44,259 nt of DNA, taken from a virus. Positions within the stretch are counted from its first letter, which is position 1. Every line of letters starts with the position of its first letter. The stretch is from IMG/VR virus record IMGVR_UViG_3300027969_002885, positions 1 through 44,259 of that record. One strand, given 5' to 3'. Made by a program: the position numbers and the translations under genes. Below are positions 1 through 8,164 of this stretch, one piece after another. The notes beneath the pieces are model-generated. The model was not told where the DNA came from, ran no database searches, and was given only the letters and a program-made list of their open reading frames with translations.

Positions 1-148
1 TTATTGCCCCTAAGGCACCTGTATAATTTAAACTCCAAATAGCTGAGAAAGGAGCAACAATCTCAGTATTAGAATGCGGTGGATTGACATTTTTTGTGAG
101 AGTAGTCCCACTCGTTATCATCAGAGTTGATATTCCGTTTAGTGCCAT
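1..148 (-). CDS. Hypothetical protein, 3' part outside window
   Basis: The reading frame opens with ATG at 148 and runs off the left edge, giving the first 49 residues only. The start is one base after the stop of the upstream 93-aa gene and has a modest AGGAAAA ribosome site. The visible part starts MALNGIST and is rich in Thr, Ser, Asn and small hydrophobic residues. That composition is common in phage virion proteins, but no family is recognised. It is probably co-transcribed with the genes at 150-2390. Confidence 0.6.
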   Translation of the reverse strand, partial: MALNGISTLMITSGTTLTKNVNPPHSNTEIVAPFSAIWSLNYTGALGAI

Positions 149-149
149 A

Positions 150-431
150 TTATTTTCCTACAGGCTTTTCGCCGGTTAAGTATGGTCTACTAAACCATAA
201 CTGGAACCATTCAGGAGTTCCGGGTTGTATGTTGTGTTCACGCATTAATCGACCCTTTTCAGTTCCAGTAATACTGATATTACTTTCTTCACCTATAACT
301 TGAGTAGTAATTCCACTGAGTTTTTTTAAATCTTCTAAGGTAGTGTCAACGTTTTCCTCACGTGAAGGAACGGATTTGATTTTCTCAAATCCGTTCATTA
401 TTTTAGCTTGTTTCCATACATTGAAAGTCAT
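150..431 (-). CDS. Small conserved-type phage protein (93 aa)
   Basis: A 93-residue soluble protein with no signal peptide or membrane segment. The C-terminal third carries an aromatic motif (GTPEWFQLWFSRPYLTG, about residues 71-87), while the N-terminal half is charged and probably helical. I have the impression of similar short proteins in large phages, but I cannot name a family. It lies in a minus-strand run, after the methyltransferase gene and one base before the next start, so it is probably translated from the same message. Function unknown. Confidence 0.65.
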   Translation of the reverse strand: MTFNVWKQAKIMNGFEKIKSVPSREENVDTTLEDLKKLSGITTQVIGEESNISITGTEKGRLMREHNIQPGTPEWFQLWFSRPYLTGEKPVGK

Positions 432-449
432 GTATGTATTTAGCTGGAA

Positions 450-1127
450 TTATTTAATATCTAATGGACAACGCTTGTACACTACCATAACCATATACTT
501 GTCAAGTAGTTTCTCTCCGTCTGATTTTTCTACTTCAAATTCTATTGAATTAGACAACGTAGTTGAAAATCCTGCACGATTTAGTAACGCATCCCATTGT
601 TTAATTCCAAGAACACTATATTTATTGGGGTTATATTCATGGCGCAATGCAGAGTCAGGGGTCGGGGTTTCTAGATAAAGTCTACCTTTTTCTTTCAACA
701 ATCTGTTAAATTCAGCTAAAGTAATGATTGGGTATGGGCTATGTTCGATTGTTTGTCTACAAAAAATGAAGTCTACACTTTCGTCATGGTAGCCATCTTT
801 TTGTGGGATGCATGTCATATCATAGTTTTTAATGTTATGGCCTTTTTCTCTGCATATCTTAGTCTCAGTTTCACTTAACGTAATTCCAGTTACATTAGTG
901 TATCCTCGTGATTTCATTGCATCCAAGAAATATCCGGATCCGCAACCTATGTCCAAAATTACTGCATCCTTAGCTAAATTAAGTGGATCAATATAAGTTT
1001 CCACCATTTTGTTTATTAGCTCAAGATTGTATGCGGGTAGCTCTTGTTCAGACATGTGGGCTGTATAAAGCCACTCGTTGAAGAATTTTAGTTTGATTAA
1101 ATCAAGTGTTTTGTTAATGTCTATCAT
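450..1127 (-). CDS. SAM-dependent methyltransferase (class I)
   Basis: A 225-aa protein with the class I methyltransferase fold. Motif I is VILDIGCGSGYFLDAM near residues 56-71 and binds S-adenosylmethionine. A later segment (VDFIFCRQTIEH) matches the post-motif region ending in an acidic/His pair typical of the Methyltransf_11/23 group, followed by RLLKEKGRLYLETPTP. The substrate cannot be read from sequence. Its position next to virion genes, and the abundance of sugar enzymes elsewhere in the window, make methylation of a glycan or small molecule plausible. DNA methylation is unlikely, because no DPPY/NPPY motif is seen. Start ATG at 1127 follows a weak AGAAAG site. Confidence 0.85.
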   Translation of the reverse strand: MIDINKTLDLIKLKFFNEWLYTAHMSEQELPAYNLELINKMVETYIDPLNLAKDAVILDIGCGSGYFLDAMKSRGYTNVTGITLSETETKICREKGHNIKNYDMTCIPQKDGYHDESVDFIFCRQTIEHSPYPIITLAEFNRLLKEKGRLYLETPTPDSALRHEYNPNKYSVLGIKQWDALLNRAGFSTTLSNSIEFEVEKSDGEKLLDKYMVMVVYKRCPLDIK

Positions 1128-1174
1128 ATTTCTTTCTACAAAGTATCAATTACTTATGCAGAGAAATGATGATA

Positions 1175-1561
1175 TTATTTTTTCTTAGATTTAGCACCGT
1201 AACCAGCAAATCCCAGTATTGGACTGACTTTGTGTGTGTCATCAAGTTCTTTACTTTTCATGTCACCTTGGTTAAGGTCTTTGTATTCTGCACCAACAGC
1301 TTTGTATGCTTGTTTTAGCATATCCTGTTCTTCTTTTGTATAAGGATGTGTAGTTTTTTGCTTACCTACCCAACTTTTTGCTTTCATATCCAATGGATCT
1401 TTTCCATTAGCTCCTGCTACTGCCATACCTAAACGATATGAGGTATAATCACCACTAACGTGTTCACTGTCACCGTATGTATTCAGTCCCTTAGATGATT
1501 GAGATTGTCTTTTGGTAATTTTCTTCTGGCTTGATTCAGCCATGAATTCGTTTGCTCTCAT
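1175..1561 (-). CDS. Hypothetical phage protein with MRxNE N-terminus (128 aa)
   Basis: A Lys-rich, 128-aa soluble protein beginning MRANEFMAES and ending in a basic tail (KSKKK). The middle (SGDYTSYRLGMAVAGANG, then HPYTKEEQDMLKQAYKAVG) looks like a compact helical domain. The start resembles that of the GNAT-like protein at 15179-15547 (MRINEIAG). Its ATG abuts the stop of the tail-fibre-type gene at 1563, so the two are probably co-translated. No function is recognised; a virion-associated role is possible. Confidence 0.65.
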   Translation of the reverse strand: MRANEFMAESSQKKITKRQSQSSKGLNTYGDSEHVSGDYTSYRLGMAVAGANGKDPLDMKAKSWVGKQKTTHPYTKEEQDMLKQAYKAVGAEYKDLNQGDMKSKELDDTHKVSPILGFAGYGAKSKKK

Positions 1562-1562
1562 A

Positions 1563-2390
1563 TTATGCTACATCGTTTAAGAAAGAAACCAAATGTACTA
1601 TTTCTACATTAGGGATAGGTGATACCATGATTCTCACATTACCAAATGAAATATCTGCGTTATATCGTGTGAGCGGTGTTCCATAAAAAGTAGTACCAAA
1701 TACAGTGTGCTGGGCTACGATTCCATCAGTTCTTTTGTTTACTGTCATTGAGGCAGATTGGCTATCATTCGTATCAGGTCTATGAGATGTTATCTGTAGT
1801 CGTAAGGTTGTACAGTTTGTTTGAGGAATTTGATAAACTACCTGATTGGCAACGTTGCTATATGTAGTGACGTTTGCTGTATTAATAGCAATGTTAGAAA
1901 GATTTATACCACCATTAATTGTCACGTTTCCAGTTGATGTAATTTCACCAATAGCAAGAATTCCACCAGTTGCATAAATATTTCCAACTTGCAAGTCAGA
2001 TTGAGAATTTTTATCCCCTGTTTTAAAAAAATTCAGGATGTTATTAACTTCACCTACAGTCACGTTCCCCACGTGAAGCGCATCCTTTTTACTTATCCAA
2101 ACATTTGAAATTAGCTTAGTGCTACTACCAATATCTACTACCTCTGTTGTTAAAGGTATGATATCTGTATTCAATCTTATTGCATTATTTGGTACATCAT
2201 AGATTAGATTTGCGGTACCGCCACTCAATCCATCGTTATTATATTGAATAGCATTATTAGGACCACCTTGATTTAATAAAGGGATACTCTCAAAATTTAA
2301 ATTAATCTTTTCAAAGGCAACACGTAACGGATCACCTGTTCCATCATTGGGTAAATCACCTATATTGATTGTTTGAAGTGTATATGGCAT
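1563..2390 (-). CDS. Tail-fibre / virion structural protein
   Basis: A 275-aa protein. The start chosen is ATG 2390, because the N-terminus MPYTLQTINIGDLPNDGTG leads directly into the sequence DPLRVAFEKINLNFESI. That NDGTGDPLR..F.K.N.NF pattern is a recurring N-terminal module of T4-like phage fibre and structural proteins. The rest is Asn/Thr/Gly/Ile rich with beta-strand periodicity (ITSTGNVTINGGINL), fitting a fibrous beta-helical virion protein. A longer frame upstream to 2519 exists but would run through the divergent promoter region, so I rejected it. An ATAAATATAC late-promoter candidate lies about 20 bases upstream. Confidence 0.75.
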   Translation of the reverse strand: MPYTLQTINIGDLPNDGTGDPLRVAFEKINLNFESIPLLNQGGPNNAIQYNNDGLSGGTANLIYDVPNNAIRLNTDIIPLTTEVVDIGSSTKLISNVWISKKDALHVGNVTVGEVNNILNFFKTGDKNSQSDLQVGNIYATGGILAIGEITSTGNVTINGGINLSNIAINTANVTTYSNVANQVVYQIPQTNCTTLRLQITSHRPDTNDSQSASMTVNKRTDGIVAQHTVFGTTFYGTPLTRYNADISFGNVRIMVSPIPNVEIVHLVSFLNDVA

Positions 2391-2410
2391 AAGTCTACGT
2401 TTCTTGTATA

Positions 2411-2463
2411 GTATATTTATCGTTGGTTGAGCCAAAGTAATATTGTGATTATCATAAATATAC
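2411..2463. promoter_or_regulatory. Divergent pair of late-type promoter candidates
   Basis: The 10-base sequence ATAAATATAC occurs twice in this 93-base divergent gap: on the minus strand at 2420-2411 and on the plus strand at 2454-2463. Each lies about 20 bases upstream of its gene start (ATG 2390 and ATG 2483). It resembles the T4 late promoter TATAAATA, with G or C as the first base. The symmetry suggests that both the fibre gene and the nuclease gene are expressed late. No -35 element is seen. Confidence 0.45.
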
Positions 2464-2482
2464 ATATATTTAGGAGACAAAT

Positions 2483-3298
2483 ATGCGTATATTATTAGCT
2501 TTGATGCTATCCCTGGCATCTACAAGCAGTTTTTCTTGGGACCAACGTCCTCCTCTACCCGTGCAAGCATGTCAAGTACACAGTCCTTATGGATTTGCAC
2601 AGACCGCACGTACTGCACAGCCTATATGCCGTGAAGCATATCTAGTAGCATACGATGCTCCAGTTAAGATTCCAATCTATGTAGCATACACATTGTTGCC
2701 ACAGAATGCATTGGGTTGCTGGCCACGCACTAACGCATTCGTTGCTGACAAAAGTATCGTCGGTGGTGCAACACCAGACGATTATGCAGGTACAGGATAT
2801 GATAAAGGTCATGCAGTTCCCGACGGTGACTTAAGTTGGAGTGAAATCGTAGAGTACGAAAGTTTTTTAATGACAAACATGTATCCCCAGCACGGCAGTT
2901 TAAACCGTGGAATATGGAAATTACTAGAAACAAGTGTCAGGGGATGGGCTGTGCAATTGAACCAACCTCTTACAGTATACGTTGGAGCTATGTATGGCGC
3001 TGGTGATTTGACTATCGGTAAGGGTGTTATTGTACCGCATGCTTATTACAAGATTGTCATCAATCAAGCTACAGGACAAGTTGCTGGATGGGTATTCCCA
3101 CATACAAAACCATATGTTAACTTGGGCAATGATTTAACAAAGTTCCGTGTATCAGTAGGTGATATACAGAAACAAGCAGGGGTTCAATATGCTTTTCCAA
3201 AGAATGCTACAGAGTTGCAGCCTGGAAAAGAATGGCCAGTTGATTACGGGGCATTGACTAACGCTAAACGTGCTAAGTGCAAAAATAACGCTGATTAA
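2483..3298 (+). CDS. Secreted DNA/RNA non-specific endonuclease
   Basis: A 271-aa protein starting at an ATG with a clear TTAGGAGACA ribosome site. Residues 1-18 form a signal peptide (hydrophobic LLALMLSLAS, then SSFS). The ββα-Me nuclease signature is present: DKGH at 107-110 (His as general base; DRGH in the family), Asn132 and Asn141 in NMYPQHGSLNRGIW, followed by KLLE. Such enzymes cleave DNA and RNA with Mg2+ and act outside the cytoplasm. It is one of only two plus-strand genes in the window and ends directly against the stop of the candidate o-spanin gene. A role in degrading periplasmic or extracellular DNA around lysis, or in superinfection exclusion, is inference. Confidence 0.9.
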   Translation: MRILLALMLSLASTSSFSWDQRPPLPVQACQVHSPYGFAQTARTAQPICREAYLVAYDAPVKIPIYVAYTLLPQNALGCWPRTNAFVADKSIVGGATPDDYAGTGYDKGHAVPDGDLSWSEIVEYESFLMTNMYPQHGSLNRGIWKLLETSVRGWAVQLNQPLTVYVGAMYGAGDLTIGKGVIVPHAYYKIVINQATGQVAGWVFPHTKPYVNLGNDLTKFRVSVGDIQKQAGVQYAFPKNATELQPGKEWPVDYGALTNAKRAKCKNNAD

Positions 3299-3586
3299 TT
3301 ATTTACCAGCTTTATCAAAAATATCTTTTTGAATCTTATACCACTCTATGAATGCATCGTGCTTAACTGCACATTCATAGTAAGTGGTATAGTTTATTGC
3401 AACTGTTTTACTTATATCACTCAACGTAGCTTCATCACCTAGTTTTGATAATTGAGGGCAAGTTACCAACAATCTATCTGGCACTTCAGGGAATTTAGCG
3501 GTTACTGGTACTACCGTACTACACCCTGTTGCTAACAACGCAAGTATAATAAAAATTGCTAGTACAAATAATTTAAGTAAATTCAT
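3299..3586 (-). CDS. Lipoprotein, probable o-spanin (Rz1-like)
   Basis: A 95-aa protein with a lipoprotein signal peptide: hydrophobic residues 5-20, then LLATGC with the lipidated Cys at residue 22. The mature part is about 74 residues, contains two more Cys (VTCPQL and YYECAV) and ends in an amphipathic helix. A small outer-membrane lipoprotein directly after, and overlapping by four bases (ATGA), a membrane-anchored coiled-coil protein is the arrangement of a two-component spanin, which fuses inner and outer membranes at lysis. Lambda Rz1 is Pro-rich while this one has few prolines, so the assignment rests on context and lipobox. Confidence 0.7.
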   Translation of the reverse strand: MNLLKLFVLAIFIILALLATGCSTVVPVTAKFPEVPDRLLVTCPQLSKLGDEATLSDISKTVAINYTTYYECAVKHDAFIEWYKIQKDIFDKAGK

Positions 3587-4032
3587 TTTGGTGCCTCTGC
3601 CGCATCGTTATGTGCTTTGATAAATTCTTTAGGTATTTCACAAATTCCACCTGGAGCAAACTTTGTATCATATTTGACTATTTCACGGTCAACATATCTT
3701 ACAATATCTTCGCCTCGAGTTCTTACAATTTGTGTTTTTGTAATTACTTTAGTCACTATCTTTGTATTTTCTTTGGCACTCTTTAATTCTGCTTCTGCTA
3801 GTTTAGCTTCAACTTCTTTAACTTTAAGTTGCCATGCATTATAATCTGCTAGTCCGCCCTCTAGATATAATGCTAGTGATAACACTAATAAACTTATAAT
3901 ACGAACAGGAAGGGCATATAGTTTGATACTACTAGGTACCGTACCCAGTACAAAACCGACAAATGTTCCCAGTACACCTACTGCTAACATTGCATGAAAG
4001 ACCCAATCGGGTAAAAATGATATTATCCACAT
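3583..4032 (-). CDS. Membrane-anchored coiled-coil protein, probable i-spanin
   Basis: A 149-aa protein with two hydrophobic segments (about residues 8-30 and 43-60), then a charged coiled coil (VKEVEAKLAEAELKSAKEN) and a region of alternating Val/Thr/Lys (TKVITKTQIVRTRGEDIVRYV) before a short tail containing one Cys (GGICEIPKEF). This matches the inner-membrane half of spanin pairs, with the periplasmic part meant to zip up with the lipoprotein encoded next. Lambda Rz has one membrane segment, so the two seen here are slightly unusual. The start follows the epimerase stop by a few bases. Confidence 0.65.
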   Translation of the reverse strand: MWIISFLPDWVFHAMLAVGVLGTFVGFVLGTVPSSIKLYALPVRIISLLVLSLALYLEGGLADYNAWQLKVKEVEAKLAEAELKSAKENTKIVTKVITKTQIVRTRGEDIVRYVDREIVKYDTKFAPGGICEIPKEFIKAHNDAAEAPK

Positions 4033-4036
4033 ATAG

Positions 4037-4999
4037 TTATTTATTAAAATATGAGTCTGACTTTAACCAATCATAGTATATTTGAAATCCTTCTTCTACA
4101 TCAACTTTAGGATCAAATCCAAAATCACGTCTGGCCGCATCAATATTTAATTTTCCTCTGCTAGGGAAATCAAGGTCTCTCTCACCTACTATTAAGTTCC
4201 CGCCACCTGCTAGTTCTAGTGCCATTCGGGCGGCTTCTAATAATGTAACACTATGACTTTTTGTAATGTTGTAAGTTTTGTTCTCTGTATTGTCTGAGAG
4301 TGCGGCTGCAACAATCCCATCTGCGGCATCATCAACATAAGTAAAATCTAATGTCTCTTTTTCTCCGTTAACTTTGATAGTTTCCCCGCGCATTGCTGTA
4401 AGTAAAAATTTACTTATAACTCTGTCTTCCACATCCAAAGGTCCGTATACAGCACTAGGCCGAATGATAGTATGGACAAGATTAGTTCTGCGAGTATAAT
4501 CTCTAACAAGCCATTCTCCTGCTAATTTCATAATGCCATATTGTCCTTGAGGTTTACATATAGCATCTTCTGTAACATCATCAGTAAAGTCTCCGTATAC
4601 CATTGAACTACTGATATAGATAAACTTGCGTACTTCATATTTATCACTAGTTTCCAACAAATTTAGTAATCCTTCGCTCATAGTACGACTACCTAACATT
4701 GGATTTGCATTAACAACTTTCTGTCTAGGAAAGCTAGCCATATGAATTACAATCTCAGGTTCTTCAATCTGAAATATACCATCAATATCTTTATCTGAAA
4801 TATCTGTTTTATAAATTGCACAGTTATACTCATCTATCTTTTTTAAACGCTGGTACATTAGATAGTCAATTTGGTCTTTTGAGATAATTCCATAGTTTGT
4901 TCTTGTATCTATGATTGATACAATATGTCCTTGATCTTGTAGTCGTTTAACTACATTGTGACCTATCAGTCCTAATCCACCTGTTACTAAAATATTCAT
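4037..4999 (-). CDS. NAD-dependent sugar epimerase/dehydratase
   Basis: A 320-aa extended short-chain dehydrogenase. The NAD site is TGGLGLIGHNVV (residues 6-17), and the catalytic triad is visible as Ser-Ser in YISSSMVYGDF with Tyr and Lys in YGIMKLAGEW. The C-terminal half (RPSAVYGPLD, then TFYVDDAADGIVAA-like FTYVDDAADG) binds the nucleotide-sugar in this family. Length and motifs fit UDP-glucose 4-epimerase/dTDP-glucose dehydratase relatives; the exact sugar is not readable. It overlaps the next gene by four bases and could supply an NDP-sugar to the glycosyltransferases of this genome. Confidence 0.88.
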   Translation of the reverse strand: MNILVTGGLGLIGHNVVKRLQDQGHIVSIIDTRTNYGIISKDQIDYLMYQRLKKIDEYNCAIYKTDISDKDIDGIFQIEEPEIVIHMASFPRQKVVNANPMLGSRTMSEGLLNLLETSDKYEVRKFIYISSSMVYGDFTDDVTEDAICKPQGQYGIMKLAGEWLVRDYTRRTNLVHTIIRPSAVYGPLDVEDRVISKFLLTAMRGETIKVNGEKETLDFTYVDDAADGIVAAALSDNTENKTYNITKSHSVTLLEAARMALELAGGGNLIVGERDLDFPSRGKLNIDAARRDFGFDPKVDVEEGFQIYYDWLKSDSYFNK

Positions 5000-5268
5000 T
5001 CAAATCTCAACTTATAATATGTTAATTGTTGTGGGGTAAAATATGCAGTAATCGTGTAAAGATGACCGTGACCATGAATCAATCTGTTCCACATCGGAGT
5101 AGGAGAACTATTTTCCATTACATATTTCCCTGCCGAAGTTTGTTGCCAATCATATATAGGACTAGCAACCATCAAATCTGGATCTTCTACATCCCCCATT
5201 GGGATTTTATGCACAACATATTCGATTGTTGCTTCATCAGACAGCCATGTTTGCTTTGATTGCGCCAT
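4996..5268 (-). CDS. Small conserved-type phage protein (90 aa)
   Basis: A 90-residue soluble protein with a recognisable core (IPMGDVEDPDLMVASPIYDW), followed by an aromatic C-terminal half that ends ITAYFTPQQLTYYKLRFE. It overlaps the thymidylate synthase 3' end by 32 bases and the epimerase start by four. I recall similar proteins next to metabolic genes in T4-like phages but cannot assign a function. No signal peptide, membrane segment or metal motif is seen. Confidence 0.65.
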   Translation of the reverse strand: MAQSKQTWLSDEATIEYVVHKIPMGDVEDPDLMVASPIYDWQQTSAGKYVMENSSPTPMWNRLIHGHGHLYTITAYFTPQQLTYYKLRFE

Positions 5269-6148
5269 GACTTTGATAATTCTCTAAATGCACATCTTGC
5301 ATTGTCATTTGAAATATATTATTCTTTTTTGAATTTAACATTAACGTTGGTAAGGGAAATTCTGCACGTGTTAATTGTTCTTTTACTTGGTCAATATGAT
5401 CGGTATAGATATGCGTGTCGCCGGTGCTAATGAGTAATTCACCTACTTTATATCCACAATGATGTGCAATCAAATGAGTGAGTAACGCATAGCTAGCAAT
5501 GTTAAAAGGTAAACCAAGAAACACATCCACACTGCGCTGGTACATATGACAAGAGAGTTCTTTATTTTTGTTGACATAAAATTGGCTCATCACGTGACAC
5601 GGTGGCAAAGCCATTTGGTCTAATTCACCTGCATTCCATGCATTGATTATGTGTCTACGACCATTGGGGTCTTTGATTAAACCCTCAAGTAAGTTCTTTA
5701 GTTGGTCAGTTTCTTTGATATGGATGCTGCCATTGCGGTTATAGCTGTTACCAAAATCATCTTTAAATGTTTCATTTTTATGGACTATTGGTGTTTGCCA
5801 GTGTCGCCATTGTACTCCATATACACGGCCCAAATCACCTTCATACCCTGCTTTATCTTTCCAATAACTTGCAAGTGCATTAGGTGTCCAGATTGTTACG
5901 GTACCTTCTTTGCTGCCATGCGTGATCTCCGAAAGACGCCTTTCGTCTTGCGAACCTTCGATGAACCAGAGAAGTTCACCGCAGACGGCTTTCCATGCGA
6001 GTCGCTTGGTAGTGATAGCTGGAAAGCCCCTACGCAAATCAAAGCGAAGATTACGTCCAAACACACTAATAGTGCCAACGCCAGTTCTGTCATCTTTTAT
6101 TTCTCCGTTATCTAATATATCTTGCAATAAATCGTGATACTGTTTCAT
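5237..6148 (-). CDS. thyA: Thymidylate synthase (folate-dependent, ThyA type)
   Basis: Converts dUMP and methylene-tetrahydrofolate to dTMP and dihydrofolate, feeding phage DNA synthesis. All hallmarks are present in 303 residues: R21 in DDRTGVGT, the ELLWFIEGS segment (58-66), WRHW (114-117), the phosphate-binding RR in PNGRRHI (164-165), catalytic Cys184 in LPPCHVMSQF, and QRSVDVFLGLPFN (204-216). A roughly 30-residue insertion after WRHWQTP is like that of phage T4 td rather than the short bacterial form. The C-terminus ends AIKANMAV, matching the family's mobile C-terminal closure. No intron or frameshift is seen. Confidence 0.97.
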   Translation of the reverse strand: MKQYHDLLQDILDNGEIKDDRTGVGTISVFGRNLRFDLRRGFPAITTKRLAWKAVCGELLWFIEGSQDERRLSEITHGSKEGTVTIWTPNALASYWKDKAGYEGDLGRVYGVQWRHWQTPIVHKNETFKDDFGNSYNRNGSIHIKETDQLKNLLEGLIKDPNGRRHIINAWNAGELDQMALPPCHVMSQFYVNKNKELSCHMYQRSVDVFLGLPFNIASYALLTHLIAHHCGYKVGELLISTGDTHIYTDHIDQVKEQLTRAEFPLPTLMLNSKKNNIFQMTMQDVHLENYQSHGAIKANMAV

Positions 6149-6441
6149 AACTTTCCAAGTAATTTATCAGTTTCTGGTTGTACTGTTTCTGCAATACTCT
6201 CAACATTAAGAATAAATTCAAAACTTGTAATTAAAGGATCCAATTCATGTAGCTTGCGAGAAATGACTTCTTCTACTTCTTCAGGGTCCAATCCTTGACG
6301 CATTAATGCCTGAATGTTGATAGTATGTTGTTTTTTACCAGACATTCGTACTACTATTTTTCGTATAAATTGTACCGGTACTTTTACTTTGTCAACATCT
6401 TCAAGTATGTGTTCCCACTTTCTGATGTATTCGGGTGTCAT
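6145..6441 (-). CDS. Conserved T4-like phage hypothetical (98 aa)
   Basis: A 98-aa soluble, charged protein with the central segment FIRKIVVRMSGKKQHTINIQALMRQG and the C-terminal motif SIAETVQPETDKLLGKL. I recall similar proteins in T4-like cyanophages, but no function is known to me. It overlaps the thymidylate synthase start by four bases (ATGA), so translation is probably coupled. The repeated basic residues around SGKKQ could contact nucleic acid, which is speculation. Confidence 0.7.
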   Translation of the reverse strand: MTPEYIRKWEHILEDVDKVKVPVQFIRKIVVRMSGKKQHTINIQALMRQGLDPEEVEEVISRKLHELDPLITSFEFILNVESIAETVQPETDKLLGKL

Positions 6442-6447
6442 TATATG

Positions 6448-7125
6448 TTATGCTGTTAGTGCTGCCTTTGCAGGACGACCTCGTTTTTTAGCCGGGGCTT
6501 CTGCAATAACTGTTGCTGCCTTTTTAGATTTTTTAGCTGTTACGGTTTTAGCACCATCTAATTGAGCGGCTTCTTTAAGTAATCGTTGACTCTCAGCCAT
6601 TAACCCTTTTGCTTCTAAATCCATTTTAGCGGCTTGGTCACGTAGACTTTTAGCAATTATAGTATCAGCTAATATACCTTCAGGGGCTGATGGAGCAACA
6701 CCTTTGAATTGTTTTGCAATATCAGTTGGGGCTAAATCATCAATTTCAGCAAGACGTTTAACTGCATTTTCACCTGCTTCCATTTCATCTAAAATTTTAT
6801 TTAACTCATTGAGTTTGATTTTAGTTTGTGGATTAGGTGTGACTATGACTGTATCAGTTTGTACTTTTTTAATTAATCGTTGACCATGCAATACTTGCAG
6901 GATGTATTTACCATCTTGTGTATGTGTACGATTCAACGCATCTGCTAAATCTTTGCTATTTTGACCAATATCACTTTCAATGCATTTAATCATTGGGTCG
7001 TGAATGTGTCTGTTTAATGTCTCAGTAAAAGTTACTAGAGCCATATGCGGTTCGCCCGGTACTTGGCGGAAGATGATTGCAACTTTACGATCACCAATTT
7101 TACCTACGTGTCTTAAAAAACTCAT
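6448..7125 (-). CDS. Conserved phage protein with basic AT-hook-like tail (225 aa)
   Basis: The N-terminal domain (residues 1-100, MSFLRHVGKIGDRKVAIIFRQ through GKYILQVLHGQRL) looks globular. It is followed by a helical, acidic/basic middle and an Ala/Lys-rich C-terminus. The end carries KKRGRPAKA, the GRP core flanked by basic residues that defines an AT-hook able to bind the minor groove of AT-rich DNA. A nucleic-acid-binding role is therefore reasonable but not proven. A good GAGATAAAC ribosome site precedes the ATG. This gene begins the run that continues into thymidylate synthase. Confidence 0.7.
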   Translation of the reverse strand: MSFLRHVGKIGDRKVAIIFRQVPGEPHMALVTFTETLNRHIHDPMIKCIESDIGQNSKDLADALNRTHTQDGKYILQVLHGQRLIKKVQTDTVIVTPNPQTKIKLNELNKILDEMEAGENAVKRLAEIDDLAPTDIAKQFKGVAPSAPEGILADTIIAKSLRDQAAKMDLEAKGLMAESQRLLKEAAQLDGAKTVTAKKSKKAATVIAEAPAKKRGRPAKAALTA

Positions 7126-7179
7126 GTTTATCTCCTTGAGGTTCTAAACATATTTAATACAATTTTTACATAAGTAAAT

Positions 7180-7437
7180 TTATTTACTGCCAGACCAGCG
7201 TAATTCGTGCATCATTGCTTCGGCCGGGTCTTCAAAATATATATTTTGGGTAAGTGAAAATATAGACATGATGTCATTAACATCTTCCTCTGCACTTACA
7301 ATAGCATAACGACCTTGACATTTAGTCATTACCCAAAATAATGATTCTTCTGTTATTGCAGTAGGTGCTTTAATAAAATGAGGAGGGATATGTTGTAATT
7401 TTCTTTCACTGAACCACAACAAAGGATTTACATTCAT
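7180..7437 (-). CDS. Hypothetical protein (85 aa)
   Basis: An 85-residue soluble protein with no recognised domain. It starts MNVNPLLWFSERKL and contains ITEESLFWVMTKCQGRYAIVS, which resembles a beta-alpha segment. It overlaps the stop of the 136-aa gene by four bases (ATGA) and belongs to a chain of four small genes (8427 to 7180) read as one unit. No function can be assigned. Confidence 0.65.
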   Translation of the reverse strand: MNVNPLLWFSERKLQHIPPHFIKAPTAITEESLFWVMTKCQGRYAIVSAEEDVNDIMSIFSLTQNIYFEDPAEAMMHELRWSGSK

Positions 7438-7844
7438 CTCGTTAGTATATCCAACATCTTATATTTTTCATACGCATCTACTGCGGCAGGGTTACTATTA
7501 GTATTAGTAGGCACTACTTGCCACCATAATTGGTCACCACCTTTAAATGGATGTTGATAACCCATTGCTCCAATAAAGGATCTAGGTTGATGAATCTTAC
7601 CCATGTACCAAAGCGTTTCTGCTAACTTTAACACATCTTCTAATTCATAATCACCTAGTTCATAGTTACCGGGCCGTGATGCAAACGGATTACCCTGAGC
7701 ATGATATGCCTTTACAACATTAATAAATCTCTCATAATCAGGTGCGTCGGTACGTGTTACAATAAACATAACTTCCTTTTCGGACACTTCATTTGCCATC
7801 ATGCTTTGCAAGCATCCACCTAAACTTGTTCCAATATACATCAT
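7434..7844 (-). CDS. Conserved T4-like phage hypothetical (136 aa)
   Basis: A 136-aa protein starting MMYIGTSLGGCLQSMM, with EVMFIVTRTDAP and LKLAETLWYMGKIHQPR segments and a Trp-rich stretch (GGDQLWWQVVPT). I remember proteins with the same layout in T4-like phages of marine and freshwater bacteria; their role is unknown. It overlaps both neighbours by four bases, which implies coupled translation. Confidence 0.68.
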   Translation of the reverse strand: MMYIGTSLGGCLQSMMANEVSEKEVMFIVTRTDAPDYERFINVVKAYHAQGNPFASRPGNYELGDYELEDVLKLAETLWYMGKIHQPRSFIGAMGYQHPFKGGDQLWWQVVPTNTNSNPAAVDAYEKYKMLDILTR

Positions 7845-8164
7845 ATAATTACTGCTTTCTGTGTTGCTCGGTCGCTATAAATTTTCTCACCGTTCTTACG
7901 AATGAAATCTACTATGCCTTGAGGAGCAGTTTCAAATGCTAACTTTATTGATTCTTCTGTTAAATCATCATCGGCGGTGAATGCATAGATTTCATAACAA
8001 CGTTGATTATTAGCCTTAGCACGTAGTATCATCATTTGAATACTAGGTGTAGTTGGCTTAGGCTTTTCAGAAAGAATACTCCACATATATTCTTTCTCCC
8101 ACTTGTCTGTATCAAACAAAAATTCAAGACCATACATGTCCCACATTGCAAGATATTTTTTCAT
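7841..8164 (-). CDS. Conserved-type phage hypothetical (107 aa)
   Basis: A 107-aa protein starting MKKYLAMWDMYGLEFLFD. It has a Trp/Glu-rich N-terminal part (KWEKEYMWSIL), a beta-strand RCYEIYAFTAD and a C-terminal helix. No catalytic motif, signal or membrane segment is visible. It is in a four-base overlap with both neighbours. It looks like a helper protein of the phage replication or takeover phase, but only by location near other small genes. Confidence 0.65.
   Translation of the reverse strand: MKKYLAMWDMYGLEFLFDTDKWEKEYMWSILSEKPKPTTPSIQMMILRAKANNQRCYEIYAFTADDDLTEESIKLAFETAPQGIVDFIRKNGEKIYSDRATQKAVII

Noticed and set aside
1563-2519. Extended start of the fibre gene at 2519
   Set aside because: It would overlap the nuclease start and the divergent promoters; the recognised fibre N-terminal module begins at ATG 2390.
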